A program made the position numbers and the translations under genes. A DNA stretch of 47,195 nucleotides from Bacteroidota bacterium. GTDB taxonomy: Bacteria > Bacteroidota > Ignavibacteria > Ignavibacteriales > Ignavibacteriaceae. This document shows positions 24,918 to 34,642 of the stretch, in pieces. Each line of letters starts with the position of its first letter. Position 1 is the stretch's first letter. Under the pieces are notes generated by a model that worked only from the letters and a program-made list of their open reading frames with translations, made no database searches and was not told the origin of the DNA. The DNA is taken from the NCBI GenBank assembly GCA_022564295.1, contig JADFLR010000031.1, forward strand, positions 1 to 47,195. The letters run 5' to 3'.

Positions 24918-25916
24918 ATGGAAAAATTCGAAAAAGTAATTCACATATTAGAACGAGAAGTAATACCTTACGAAGATAAGGAATATTTAAAACGTATTGC
25001 GGCTGAAGATATTGATATAAAAAATTTCATCAGTGTACATTCAAAGCTGAAACGCATTTTAAACTCTTCCTGCCATTTGGATATGGAAATTCTTGCCGAA
25101 TTTATTCTCTATTATGATGGCGACCTTGGTGCTGCCGAATATATACCACAAATAACCGATAAGATAGAAGATCATTTAACAGAATGCAGTGTTTGTAATA
25201 ACCTTTATTTATCATTCACTGAAGAGTTACAACGAGTAGATGATTTTGTATTTAGCGCAATAAACGATGATGAAGATATTGAATTTCCAAAAAAGCCACC
25301 AGTTTTTTCTAGAATTAGAAAGACTAATTTCAGAGCTGCTTTCACAGCAATTATCCTGCTTTTAATTACATACCTTGGCATGATGATAACATCTTATTAC
25401 GGGACACCATCTTACAAAAAAAATGTTTTTGAGTTTGAAGCAATCAACATTTCCTTAATACAAAACAGGGATAACGAATTATATAAACAGGGTTTGACAG
25501 CTTTTATAAGGGATGATTATGATAGAGCGATAGGTCTATTAATGGAAGATATCATTCTAAATCAGAATGATAGTACGGTATACCACTCCCATCAGTTGTT
25601 GGGAATAGCATACCTTAAAAGTTCTGAGAATAACATACTTGGTACTTTCAAATCCTACAATCATTTAAGAGTTAAAGAAGGGATTGAAAATCTAACGACG
25701 TTCATTGAAAAAAATGAAAGCGGAGTTAATGACCGTGCAAGTATCGATGCCCACTACTACATTGCAAAAGCATATTTATCGATTGATGAATTAGAAGAGG
25801 CGAAAAAACATTTGCAAATTGTAATGGAAAAGAGGGGGAAATACTACTCAGATGCTGTGGAGATTTTAAATGGTTTTGAGAATATTGAACAATTCAAATC
25901 AGCAAACAAAAAATAA
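24918..25916 (+). CDS. Membrane anti-sigma factor-like protein with zinc finger and TPR
   Basis: A 332-residue protein from the ATG at 24918. Cytosolic residues 1-135 contain a Hx3CxxC zinc anti-sigma motif (H86, C90, C93 in DHLTECSVC) in the context of a putative sigma-binding domain. One transmembrane helix spans about 140-159 (AAFTAIILLLITYLGMMI). The periplasmic part, about 165-332, has TPR-like helices (YKQGLTAFIRDDYDRAIGLL and YYIAKAYLSIDELEEAKKHL). It is probably co-transcribed with the sigma gene and regulates it; a TPR sensor part would bind an envelope partner. That mechanism is inferred. Confidence 0.75.
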   Translation: MEKFEKVIHILEREVIPYEDKEYLKRIAAEDIDIKNFISVHSKLKRILNSSCHLDMEILAEFILYYDGDLGAAEYIPQITDKIEDHLTECSVCNNLYLSFTEELQRVDDFVFSAINDDEDIEFPKKPPVFSRIRKTNFRAAFTAIILLLITYLGMMITSYYGTPSYKKNVFEFEAINISLIQNRDNELYKQGLTAFIRDDYDRAIGLLMEDIILNQNDSTVYHSHQLLGIAYLKSSENNILGTFKSYNHLRVKEGIENLTTFIEKNESGVNDRASIDAHYYIAKAYLSIDELEEAKKHLQIVMEKRGKYYSDAVEILNGFENIEQFKSANKK

Positions 25917-25949
25917 ATAGTAAGCGTTAAATTTTAGAAACTATTGGCT

Positions 25950-26288
25950 ATGTTTAAGCATTATATCACATCAAAATATTTTATTTTCTCTACTAAGCTA
26001 TTATTAGTTGTGACATTTTTCTTATTCATAAATTTTTTCAATTCATCTGAAATAATACACATGGCAATTTCACGTCAAATAATTGTTATCGAAAACAATC
26101 AAATGGTGACTGCAAAATTTATTGGTAATGAATTTTTTAATGCGGGCGATACTTCTTCGAGCATTACAAATAAAGAGGAAAAGTCAGATTTATTTTATTA
26201 CTTTTTAGGTATAATTATTCTTATTGCAGCAGGTTTCATCCTTAAACAAAGATATGAACAATACTTAAAACAGCGCGATAATTTATAA
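25950..26288 (+). CDS. Small two-helix membrane protein
   Basis: A 112-residue protein from the ATG at 25950 (a TTG lies two codons upstream). A hydrophobic helix near 14-32 (LLLVVTFFLFINFF), an external segment with IIVIENNQMVTAKFIG, and a second helix near 83-98 (FYYFLGIIILIAAGFIL) are followed by a short charged tail. No family is recognised. It follows the anti-sigma-like gene by 33 bases on the same strand, so it is probably the third gene of that operon. Confidence 0.65.
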   Translation: MFKHYITSKYFIFSTKLLLVVTFFLFINFFNSSEIIHMAISRQIIVIENNQMVTAKFIGNEFFNAGDTSSSITNKEEKSDLFYYFLGIIILIAAGFILKQRYEQYLKQRDNL

Positions 26289-26656
26289 TAAGACTTCTGA
26301 TAAATTCAACATATACATATTGAGCGAAGGAAAATATCTCGATTTTTTATTATAATAAAGACTCTTCACACCCGACTTCCGTTAAGAGAGTCGTTCAGAG
26401 TGATAGCAAAAGAATAATTCAGCAGTCTCTATAATATAAATTTCATAGTATTTTAATATTTATTCCCGCCACAAACAACCAGTATTGTTCTGAACAAGAA
26501 TATTACCAGGCAAAGCTACAGATGCAAAATTATACACATTATTTGCTGATACAAAATTATTCCATCCGGTAACATATAATTTAATGTTTTTTGAAATACA
26601 GAAGGTAATGGTGAGTATAGTTGAATAAAATCGATATAAGGTAAAAGCGTAATAAA
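26289..26656. other. Intergenic region with probable coding remnant
   Basis: The minus strand reads a protein-like tail ending at a stop at 26460-26462: residues LYVTGWNNFVSANNVYNFAS then VALPGNILVQNNTGCLWRE. It has no start or upstream partner and looks like the end of a lost gene. The rest (26289-26459) shows no gene. There is no clear terminator for either flanking operon. Confidence 0.35.
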
Positions 26657-28132
26657 TTATTTCGTTAAAATCATTTTCTTTGTTACAACAAAATTACCTA
26701 CCCGCAATTGGTAGAAATATACTCCGCTTGGGAGGTTTTGATGAATCAATTTATTACCGAATACAACCTCGTATATCCCGGCAGTTTTTTCTTCGTTTAC
26801 GAGAGTAGCTATTTCAATTCCTAATATATCGTAAACCTTCAAGCTAACAAATTGCCCACTGCTTACTGCATACTGAATACTGGTGCTTGGGTTAAAAGGA
26901 TTCGGATAATTCTGAAATAGTTGAATTTCATCCGGAATGATATCAGTCGCATCTTCTACTCCACTGATACTCATCTTAAACAACGATACTACACCGCCAT
27001 CGGGTATTATATTTGCCAATACCACTTTTCCTGAATCGTTTGTAAATACATTAAGAGTATCAATGGTTTCACCCTGGATCTTCAAAGCAAATTCCCAGCT
27101 CTTAGGAACTTTTATAAAAACTGATAACGGATAATTAAAAATTTCATTATCAAGGTTATCAAAAATATTAAATTTTATTTGTGTTTCATCATAAGTTAAA
27201 ATACTGTAAACATAATCATCTCTTTCTTTAATATAACGAGTAACGTTGGCTATGGTTTCAACCCAAACATCTTTGTTGTCAGATTTATTCAAAAGCCATT
27301 CACTCAAAACAGTAAACCATTCATTACTGAAGGGCTGGTACGCACCAGCGGCAAGTAAACCTGGTAAAGAATCTTGAGGAACAACTTCGTGGCCCAAAAG
27401 AATTCCCCAATCTTCTTTTACAATTAATGAATCAATCCAATCCTGGATAAATTGTAATTCTTCCAGATCATCATCCAAAGAATTTCGAGGTTCGTTAAAA
27501 AGTACATCAACGGCACTTAGCGCAAACCATTGCTCGTTCGTAAGAGATGAAGTATTGAAGAAATTACCGTCAGCACGTGCTGATTCATAAAATAACGAAG
27601 TAAGCGAATCAATAAGAAGATTATGTTCAGCAAAAGGATAAGCTAAAGTAATACATTTTTGATTTGGTAGTCTTTGATTAATTAACTCTCTTGCCTGATA
27701 AATCTCGTAAAGAATTGTTCCTTGAGTAATTGTATCGCCAATTTCCAGTTCAGGTAAATGAAGGTGGTTCATTGTGTGCGAACCTATTTCATGTCCTTCG
27801 ATTGCCATTACCTGAAACATGGGCCACGTTCCATAACGAAAAATACCAGGCAGACTATCAGTTAAAAAAGGGGGCATAATGTAAAATGTTCCACTAAAAT
27901 TAAATTGATTCAGTATTGGTCTAACATTCTCATAATGGGAAATAAAACCGTCATCAAATGAGAATGAAAACGCAGAATTTTTATCATCAAACCACTTTGC
28001 TGCCCAAACTAACTCACCCAGTTCAGCATTGTTCTTTGGCGATGAATAAACGGATACTTGACAATATACATCAAAATATGATACAGATAAAAAAATAATT
28101 ACTATCAATATTTGGCGAGCAAAATTCTTCAT
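26657..28132 (-). CDS. Secreted polysaccharide deacetylase with type IX sorting domain
   Basis: A 491-residue protein with a signal peptide (ILIVIIFLSVSYFDVYC). The NodB-type deacetylase domain spans about 40-270: metal and catalytic D60-D61 (FSFDDGF), zinc ligands H119 and H123 (SHTMNHLHL) and AYPFAEHN as the third motif. Such enzymes remove acyl groups from chitin, peptidoglycan or surface glycans. The last 80 residues are a Por secretion (T9SS type A) sorting domain with FQNYPNPFNPST, SLKVYDILG, SGVYFYQLRVG and a basic end (KKMILTK), so it is exported and surface-anchored or released. It stands alone on its strand. Confidence 0.9.
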   Translation of the reverse strand: MKNFARQILIVIIFLSVSYFDVYCQVSVYSSPKNNAELGELVWAAKWFDDKNSAFSFSFDDGFISHYENVRPILNQFNFSGTFYIMPPFLTDSLPGIFRYGTWPMFQVMAIEGHEIGSHTMNHLHLPELEIGDTITQGTILYEIYQARELINQRLPNQKCITLAYPFAEHNLLIDSLTSLFYESARADGNFFNTSSLTNEQWFALSAVDVLFNEPRNSLDDDLEELQFIQDWIDSLIVKEDWGILLGHEVVPQDSLPGLLAAGAYQPFSNEWFTVLSEWLLNKSDNKDVWVETIANVTRYIKERDDYVYSILTYDETQIKFNIFDNLDNEIFNYPLSVFIKVPKSWEFALKIQGETIDTLNVFTNDSGKVVLANIIPDGGVVSLFKMSISGVEDATDIIPDEIQLFQNYPNPFNPSTSIQYAVSSGQFVSLKVYDILGIEIATLVNEEKTAGIYEVVFGNKLIHQNLPSGVYFYQLRVGNFVVTKKMILTK

Positions 28133-28247
28133 TGATTATAGTGTTAAATTCGTTTCTAAAAACTGATTTTTTAATGCGTATAAAATGTTATTGAAATTAA
28201 AATTAAATCGAAAATGATTCAAATCCCGTTCCAAAAATAAATGATTG

Positions 28248-28964
28248 TTACTTAGAATCAGGATTAGACAATAGCTTGCCTACAAGCATAGCAATAAGGA
28301 TGACAAGGTATAGCTGCCCTGAAATACTCACTAATATAGTAATGGATTTAGCTAATGATGAAACCGGTGTTATATCACCATAACCAAGAGTCGTCATTGT
28401 AACGAAACTGAAGTAGATGAAATCGTGGAAATCATTACCACTGCCTGCTGCAAAATGTATTGCTCTTGTGGTATATCCTAAAATATAATGATGAACTAAC
28501 TCTGTTATTGCGAATAAAAATGAACCGATAATACCCATTAATAAATAACTATTGATCGCATTTAAAATAATAACAGCAGTCACTTTTCTGCTTTGGGCAA
28601 TATGTTTTATCATATTTAATGTGATATAAATAATAAAACAAACAACCATAATGAATGTTATCATTTTTATTATTTCGAAGTTTGTAATGCTATTAATCCA
28701 AATTGACAGAAGGGTACTAGCCCCAAAATATGATAATCTCCTCATCGTTTTCTTATCGAACTCTAACGAAGAAACACCAGCAATAATTATTAATGATAGA
28801 ATTATATCCACTAACCAATGCGTTGCATCCCCAGAAATCCCTGGTAAGAAAAGGATAAGAATTATCAGACAAGTTAATAAGATAAGATTGTTTCTCTTCA
28901 ACACTTCTGGTGAAAAAAAACTTTTATAATTTGGATCGTGACCGGGGAAAATTCTTTTGAACAT
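28248..28964 (-). CDS. Potassium-type ion channel protein
   Basis: A 238-residue inner-membrane protein. Hydrophobic helices lie near 26-42, 50-66, 76-92, 100-118, 128-157 and 203-230. The pore selectivity filter is TTLGYGD (191-197) in FSFVTMTTLGYGDITP, a Leu variant of the canonical TVGYGD, followed by a final helix. It has no regulatory RCK domain. The filter indicates K+ conduction (established for this motif); gating is unknown, and I see no Arg-repeat voltage sensor helix. Neighbours give no context. Confidence 0.85.
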   Translation of the reverse strand: MFKRIFPGHDPNYKSFFSPEVLKRNNLILLTCLIILILFLPGISGDATHWLVDIILSLIIIAGVSSLEFDKKTMRRLSYFGASTLLSIWINSITNFEIIKMITFIMVVCFIIYITLNMIKHIAQSRKVTAVIILNAINSYLLMGIIGSFLFAITELVHHYILGYTTRAIHFAAGSGNDFHDFIYFSFVTMTTLGYGDITPVSSLAKSITILVSISGQLYLVILIAMLVGKLLSNPDSK

Positions 28965-29027
28965 AAATTAAATATCCTTAACCATGCTATACTTAACTTC
29001 TACTAAATAGAAAATCATTTTAATATT

Positions 29028-29714
29028 TTAAAACCTATAATTAATGCCTGCCATAAAAGTAAAAAATGCCAGGTCTCCTTTAACACCATAAATAGTAGTA
29101 GGATCTTCTGGATCATAAACCTGGTCCGGTTCATTAATTGAAAACGAATTTGTAATAACATTATACTTGGAATGTATTTCTAAATACCAGTGTTTACTTA
29201 ATTTATGGAAATAGCCAAGTCCAAGGGCAAGAGTAGATTCGGTGCCCGTCTCTTTTTGGTCCGGAATTGGAACTCTTGGAATATCTGCTCCTTGAATAGT
29301 ATTTACAACATTTCCAACTAATTTAAATTCATAAGAATATCCTCCAAAATCAAAAGAGAAGAATGGACGATGTTTCCCCTTCGTTATATAATATCGTGCG
29401 CCAATGTAAAATGGAATTATTCTGAAATGCGAATCAATATCTAAACGAAAAGTTTTATCCTGATCTTCTAATTTTTTATTTAATGCATCCTGATCAACAT
29501 CCCAAATATCATATCCAACTGTAAGGATTACCATAAAATCTTCACTAAATGCATACATAAACTGTCCGTTTCCGCCATAACCAGATAAATAAAATTCAGT
29601 TAATTGACCAACAGGAAGTGATAATCCACCATTAACACCAACTGCAAATTTACTTTGGCTGTAAATTGATGAGAAGAATAATAAGGATAGAATAATTGAA
29701 GAAAATGTTTTCAC
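29028..29714 (-). CDS. Outer-membrane beta-barrel protein
   Basis: A 228-residue protein. I choose GTG at 29714, which has GGAG seven bases upstream and opens the signal peptide KTFSSIILSLLFFSSIYSQ; a GTG four codons earlier would overlap that site. The mature part has alternating strands (FAVGVNGGLSLPVG, FMVILTVGYDIW, IIPFYIGARYY, FFTFMAGINYRF) and a terminal aromatic residue, typical of small OmpA/OmpW-like eight-stranded barrels. No ligand or function is suggested. Confidence 0.75.
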   Translation of the reverse strand: MKTFSSIILSLLFFSSIYSQSKFAVGVNGGLSLPVGQLTEFYLSGYGGNGQFMYAFSEDFMVILTVGYDIWDVDQDALNKKLEDQDKTFRLDIDSHFRIIPFYIGARYYITKGKHRPFFSFDFGGYSYEFKLVGNVVNTIQGADIPRVPIPDQKETGTESTLALGLGYFHKLSKHWYLEIHSKYNVITNSFSINEPDQVYDPEDPTTIYGVKGDLAFFTFMAGINYRF

Positions 29715-29993
29715 AAATAACTCCACAATAAAAAATATTTTGAAAGAATTTCCTTTACAACAATATCTTTATTTTTTAATAAATTCAAATGAATAACGAA
29801 TTTTACTCTTAATGGAGAGAAGAATGCGTTCAACATTATTATAAGGAAATGATTATAATTGCTAAATTACATTTCAGCAAGTATATTCCCATTCCGATTC
29901 TGATAAATTTTCGAATCAGTAATTTTTTTTAACCAAGGGATTTTATGTAACTAACAAATTCCATTCTTCATAAAATACAGTTAAGGAGGTAGA

Positions 29994-30362
29994 ATGTTTA
30001 AAGAAATGTTTTCGAACAGGGAGAAAAACGAAAAAGCTAATGCCGTTGAAAACGTTGATGCAGAAAATTTTGAAAAGATGATAAAGGAAGATGAAAACTG
30101 TGTGCTGCTTGATGTAAGAACTCCTATGGAAAATAAATTGTTACGAATTCCAAATTCATTATTGATCGACATTGCAAGTCCATTTTTTATTCCTGAACTT
30201 GATAAACTTGATAGAAATAAAAATTATTATCTTTACTGCCGAAGCGGTAACAGGAGTTTTCAAGCAGGAAATCAGATGCTGAAAATGGGCTTTAATAACG
30301 TTTGCCATCTACAACCAGGAATTATTGGCTGGAAAGGCGAAACAGAGCAAAATAGTTTTTAA
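29994..30362 (+). CDS. Rhodanese-like domain protein
   Basis: A 122-residue protein with AAGGAGG seven bases before the ATG. A single rhodanese domain covers about 20-115, with the active-site loop CRSGNR (C82) and LLDVRTPMENK. The catalytic Cys is present, so sulfur transfer or a phosphatase-like role is possible. Typical rhodaneses read RTPxEY at the second motif; here it is RTPMEN. It stands alone, between a minus-strand gene and polA. No signal peptide, so cytosolic. Confidence 0.85.
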   Translation: MFKEMFSNREKNEKANAVENVDAENFEKMIKEDENCVLLDVRTPMENKLLRIPNSLLIDIASPFFIPELDKLDRNKNYYLYCRSGNRSFQAGNQMLKMGFNNVCHLQPGIIGWKGETEQNSF

Positions 30363-30730
30363 CTTTTATTTCTAGAATCTTGTTTTAAAAACATGCTATG
30401 TTTATTCCTTCCAATATATTTTGCTTACTAAAATAGTTCTCCAAAACTGAATTAGTAGTCTGGTATTCAATATCAGTCAATTTTTTTCTTTCTGAAAATC
30501 AAATATTTTATCATTACTTGCTTCTGGCTCAATAAAATTATCGAGTTTAACATTTTTTAGTTATAGAAGAAGATAAGGATTTTAGTCCTCTACGAACCGT
30601 TTCTTCCTAAGTGTCCTTTCCAATGGAATTCTTTGATTATGACAACGGTATTTAGTATTAATAGCATTTCTTTTATATAACCCTTATTTTCAATTGTTTC
30701 TTTTGTTTAACTATTCAATACTTAAAATTT
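30363..30730. other. Intergenic region upstream of polA
   Basis: This is 368 bases with no visible gene, RNA or strong hairpin. It should hold the polA promoter near its right end, which is very AT-rich. No convincing coding remnant is seen on either strand. Confidence 0.45.
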
Positions 30731-33496
30731 ATGAAGAATAAAAAATTTGTAATTATTGATGCGCTTGCAATGGCATACAAAGCATACTATGCATTCATTA
30801 ACCGTCCGCTTGTAACAAGTAAAGGAGAACCGACTTCTGCAGTATATGGTTTCATTGCTCAACTGCTCAAAGTTCTTGATGATCATAAACCCGATTACAT
30901 TGCTGTTGCATTCGACTCAAAAGAAAAAACCTTTCGCCATGAAATGTATGACGGATATAAATCCTCACGAGCTGTAATGCCCGATGATATGATACCTCAA
31001 ATCCAGAGAATTAAAGAAGTTGTTGAATACTTAAATATGCCTGTGTGGATAAAACCCGGTTACGAAGCAGATGATATTGTTGGTACCGCTGTAAAAAAAG
31101 CTGAGGAAAAAGGATTACTTTCATACGCTATTACTCCCGATAAAGATTACTTCCAGCTTGTTACTGATAAAGTTACAATCATTCGTCCCGGAAGAGCAAC
31201 AGATGATCCGGTTGAGTATGATGTAGATAAAGTAAAAGAAGAACTTGGTTTTAATCCGCCGCAGATGATTGATTACCTTGCTCTTATCGGTGATAGTTCG
31301 GATGATATACCCGGTGTTGCAGGAATAGGACCAAAAACTGCTCTGCCTTTAATACAAAAATATAAATCCATCGAAGATATATACGAACATATAGATGAAA
31401 TTGAAAAAGCCGGGGTGAAAAAGAAATTAATTGAGAATAAGGAAAATGCCTTCCTATCAAAGAAACTTGCGACAATTCACTGCGCTGTACCGATGGAGAT
31501 AGATTTTGAGCAAGCAAAGTTTGAAAATCCAAAATTCGACTTAATAAAAGATCTATTCCTCGAATTGGAATTTAAAACACTTTATAACCGTTTATTAAAA
31601 GTTTATAACAACACGTCCGAAGAAACAATTGACGATTCTTCATCAATAAAAGTAGACTCCTTCGATAAAAGTAAAACAAAGTATAAACTTATTAATAATA
31701 TAAAAGATGCAAAACAATTAGCCGATAGTTTAAAAAAGGAAGAGTTGTTTGTCTTCGATACTGAAACAGATGGACTGGATTCATATCAATTGAAAATTGT
31801 CGGTGCTTCATTCTCAACAAAAGCCGGAGAAGGATTTTATATTGCAGTTGATCCTTCTGATGAAAAAGATAAGTTTGAGTTTAAAGACGGTAAACAAAGA
31901 CTTCCGGTACACGACTTTGTTAAAATATTTAAACCTGTTTTTGAATGGAAAAACACTAAAAAGGTTTGTCAGAATGGAAAGTTTGATATATCAGTATTAA
32001 GAAGCATCGATATAAAACTCAATAACTTCTACTTCGATACAATGCTTGCAAGTTATGTTATCGATCCCGATCAGAAACATGGAATGGATGCGCTTGCAGA
32101 AAAGTTTCTGAACTATAAACCTATTCCGCTCTCTGATTTATTAGGGAAGAAAAAGGATCCGTCGCTTATATACGATGTTGATGTTGAAACACTTTCAAAT
32201 TATGCAGGTGAGGATGCCGATATAACTTTTCGCTTATACGAAAAGCTGAGTAAAGAAGTTGAGAGAGAAAATCTTCATAAAATTGCATTCGATATTGAAT
32301 TCCCACTCATTCCTGTTTTAGAGGATATGGAATACACGGGAATTAAAGTTGATGCAAAAGTTTTAAACAAATTCAGTGATGATCTGGAAATATTATTAGA
32401 TAATTATACAAAGCAAATTTACAGTGTTGCCGGTGAAGAGTTTAACATTAATTCGCCAAAGCAGCTTCAGGTAATTTTGTTTGATAAGTTAGGATTAAGC
32501 ACAGGCAGAAAAACAAAAACCGGTTTCTCAACCGATGCACGTGCTCTTGAATATTTAAAAGGTCAACATGAAATAATTGTGATGATACTTGATTACAGAC
32601 AAGCAGCAAAATTAAAATCAACATACGCAGATGCATTGCCAAAACTCATCAATCCAAAAACCGGCAGAATACACACAAGCTTTAATCAAACCATAGCATC
32701 CACTGGAAGATTATCGAGTATCGATCCCAATTTGCAAAATATTCCCATTAGAACCGATATGGGAAAGGAAATAAGAAGAGCATTTGTACCGCGAGATAAA
32801 GAGCATATTATTTTAAGTGCAGATTACAGCCAGATTGAATTAAGAATAATGGCATCAATTTGCGGTGATGAGGGATTAACCGCAGCATTCAAAAAAGGTG
32901 ATGATATTCATCGTAATACAGCAGCGCTTGTGTTTATGGTTGATCCGGAAGATGTTACAGAAGATATGAGACGTAAGGCAAAAGAAGTTAATTTCGGAAT
33001 TCTATACGGCATCGGACCATTTGGATTAAAAACAAGATTGGGTGTTACACAATCTCACGCCAAAGAAATTATTGAAACCTACTTTAACAAATTCAAACGT
33101 GTGAAAGAGTTCATGGATAATTCGGTTTTAATCGCACGCGAAAAAGGTTACGCAGAAACTTTAATGGGAAGAAGAAGATTCTTAAGAAACATAAACAGTA
33201 ATAACCGGGTTGTGCGTCAGTTTGAAGAAAGAGTAGCAATTAACATGCCTATCCAGGGTTCAGCAGCAGATATGATTAAACTTGCAATGATAAAAATCTA
33301 TAAAGAATTGGAAAAGAGAAAAGCAAAAACAAAAATGGTTTTACAAGTACACGATGAGTTGGTTTTTGATGCCCACAAAGATGAAGTTGATGAACTGATT
33401 CCAATGATCAAAAACAAAATGGAGACCGCTATGCCGCTAAATGTTCCTGTAGTAGCTGATGTAGGAATTGGGGATAACTGGCTGGATGCACATTGA
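30731..33496 (+). CDS. polA: DNA polymerase I
   Basis: A 921-residue polymerase of normal length. The 5' nuclease domain is at 1-300 (YEADDIVGT, ITPDKDYFQL, GDSSDDIPGVAGIGPKTA). The 3'-5' proofreading exonuclease keeps all its ligands: D343 and E345 (FDTET), D419 (NGKFD) and Y491/D495 (YAGED). The polymerase domain has motif A with D698 (DYSQIELR), motif B (RRKAKEVNFGILYG) and motif C with D875 (VHDELVFD). It fills gaps and removes primers in replication and repair. It stands alone at the head of the envelope glycan region. Confidence 0.97.
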   Translation: MKNKKFVIIDALAMAYKAYYAFINRPLVTSKGEPTSAVYGFIAQLLKVLDDHKPDYIAVAFDSKEKTFRHEMYDGYKSSRAVMPDDMIPQIQRIKEVVEYLNMPVWIKPGYEADDIVGTAVKKAEEKGLLSYAITPDKDYFQLVTDKVTIIRPGRATDDPVEYDVDKVKEELGFNPPQMIDYLALIGDSSDDIPGVAGIGPKTALPLIQKYKSIEDIYEHIDEIEKAGVKKKLIENKENAFLSKKLATIHCAVPMEIDFEQAKFENPKFDLIKDLFLELEFKTLYNRLLKVYNNTSEETIDDSSSIKVDSFDKSKTKYKLINNIKDAKQLADSLKKEELFVFDTETDGLDSYQLKIVGASFSTKAGEGFYIAVDPSDEKDKFEFKDGKQRLPVHDFVKIFKPVFEWKNTKKVCQNGKFDISVLRSIDIKLNNFYFDTMLASYVIDPDQKHGMDALAEKFLNYKPIPLSDLLGKKKDPSLIYDVDVETLSNYAGEDADITFRLYEKLSKEVERENLHKIAFDIEFPLIPVLEDMEYTGIKVDAKVLNKFSDDLEILLDNYTKQIYSVAGEEFNINSPKQLQVILFDKLGLSTGRKTKTGFSTDARALEYLKGQHEIIVMILDYRQAAKLKSTYADALPKLINPKTGRIHTSFNQTIASTGRLSSIDPNLQNIPIRTDMGKEIRRAFVPRDKEHIILSADYSQIELRIMASICGDEGLTAAFKKGDDIHRNTAALVFMVDPEDVTEDMRRKAKEVNFGILYGIGPFGLKTRLGVTQSHAKEIIETYFNKFKRVKEFMDNSVLIAREKGYAETLMGRRRFLRNINSNNRVVRQFEERVAINMPIQGSAADMIKLAMIKIYKELEKRKAKTKMVLQVHDELVFDAHKDEVDELIPMIKNKMETAMPLNVPVVADVGIGDNWLDAH

Positions 33497-33614
33497 AATA
33501 TAGCCGAGTTGGTCATTCTGAAGGATAGGAGTAACTGAATAATCTTTTGCTCAAATGGAAGAATATTTTCTTCTGTTTTTAAGCTGAAATCATAATGACG
33601 TAAGACTAATAGTT
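33497..33614. repeat. Decayed palindromic repeat between polA and glycosyltransferase
   Basis: GGTCATTCTGAAGGA near 33511 and GAAATCATAATGACG near 33588 echo the TGTCATTCTGAA...ATGAC ends of the twin-hairpin element at 22275, but the internal stems are eroded. No gene is present. Confidence 0.35.
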
Positions 33615-34640
33615 ATGCAACTTAACAAAATAGAAATAAACAAAATCCTGCTAATAAAACCACGTGGAATTGGTGATATTGTTCTATCTACAATCGTTCT
33701 TGATAATCTTAGTTCCTACTTCCCTGCTACTAAAATTCATTATCTTGTTGAAGAATTTGCAAAGCAATCAGTTGAAAATAATCCACTCATTAAAAAAATT
33801 CATACAATGCAAAAAACCGAATTTGCATATTTTGTTGCGCGTAGAATCAGAAAAGAAAAATATGACTTGATAATTGATTTGTGGTCCAATCCGCGAAGTG
33901 CACAGATAACGTTTCTATCCGGTGCAAAATATCGTCTGGGATATTCGTACAGGGGAAGACGATATGCTTACAACATAAAAGCTAATGCAGGCAGGGGCGA
34001 TGTACATTCAGCAGAACATAATCTCGAATTACTTAAAGCGATTGATGTTCCAATAACATCAAAAAATATTCATTATCATATAAATAAAAACTCTCAGGAA
34101 AATGCTGATGGATTTATCAAGGAATTGAAATTAAATAACAACGCTATAATAGGTATAATTCCTTCAGGCGGATGGGATTCAAAAAGATGTGATGCTGAAA
34201 AGTGGATTGAAATATGCATAGCACTCAATAATAAATTTGATGTATTCTTGTTACTGTTATGGGGTCCCGGTGATGAAAAAGATGTCGAGAAAATAAAAAG
34301 TGAATTGAAGGATGAGATTGTTGTTGCTCCTGAAACTAATGTGGATGAAATGGCAGCATTAATTAATAATTGCGATGTGATTATTGCAAATGATTCCGGT
34401 CCTATGCATATTGCTGCTGCACTTGATATTCCAACACTTGGGATATTCGGTCCAACCGACCCTAAAAAACACGGACCTTACAGTGCAAATTCTGATTATA
34501 TTATTAAAGATGATTTACACTGCATAATTTGTAATAAACTCACCTGCCCTTATGATCACGAATGTATGAAAGAACTGCCAGTAGATGAAGTAATACTAAA
34601 GGTGGAACAGCTTGGGAAAAGTTTTCTTAAGTGGATGTGA
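33615..34640 (+). CDS. Glycosyltransferase family 9 (heptosyltransferase-like)
   Basis: A 341-residue GT-B enzyme. N-terminal LIKPRGIGDIVLSTIVLDNL binds the acceptor-side nucleotide-sugar cleft; the C-terminal donor motif is NDSGPMHIAAALDIPTLGIFGPTDP. A Cys cluster near the end (HCIICNKLTCPYDHEC) is common in GT9 proteins. GT9 enzymes add ADP-heptose to the lipopolysaccharide core or related sugars to glycans. Heptose specificity is not proven here. It converges with the next gene, leaving two bases between stops. Confidence 0.85.
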   Translation: MQLNKIEINKILLIKPRGIGDIVLSTIVLDNLSSYFPATKIHYLVEEFAKQSVENNPLIKKIHTMQKTEFAYFVARRIRKEKYDLIIDLWSNPRSAQITFLSGAKYRLGYSYRGRRYAYNIKANAGRGDVHSAEHNLELLKAIDVPITSKNIHYHINKNSQENADGFIKELKLNNNAIIGIIPSGGWDSKRCDAEKWIEICIALNNKFDVFLLLLWGPGDEKDVEKIKSELKDEIVVAPETNVDEMAALINNCDVIIANDSGPMHIAAALDIPTLGIFGPTDPKKHGPYSANSDYIIKDDLHCIICNKLTCPYDHECMKELPVDEVILKVEQLGKSFLKWM

Positions 34641-34642
34641 TA

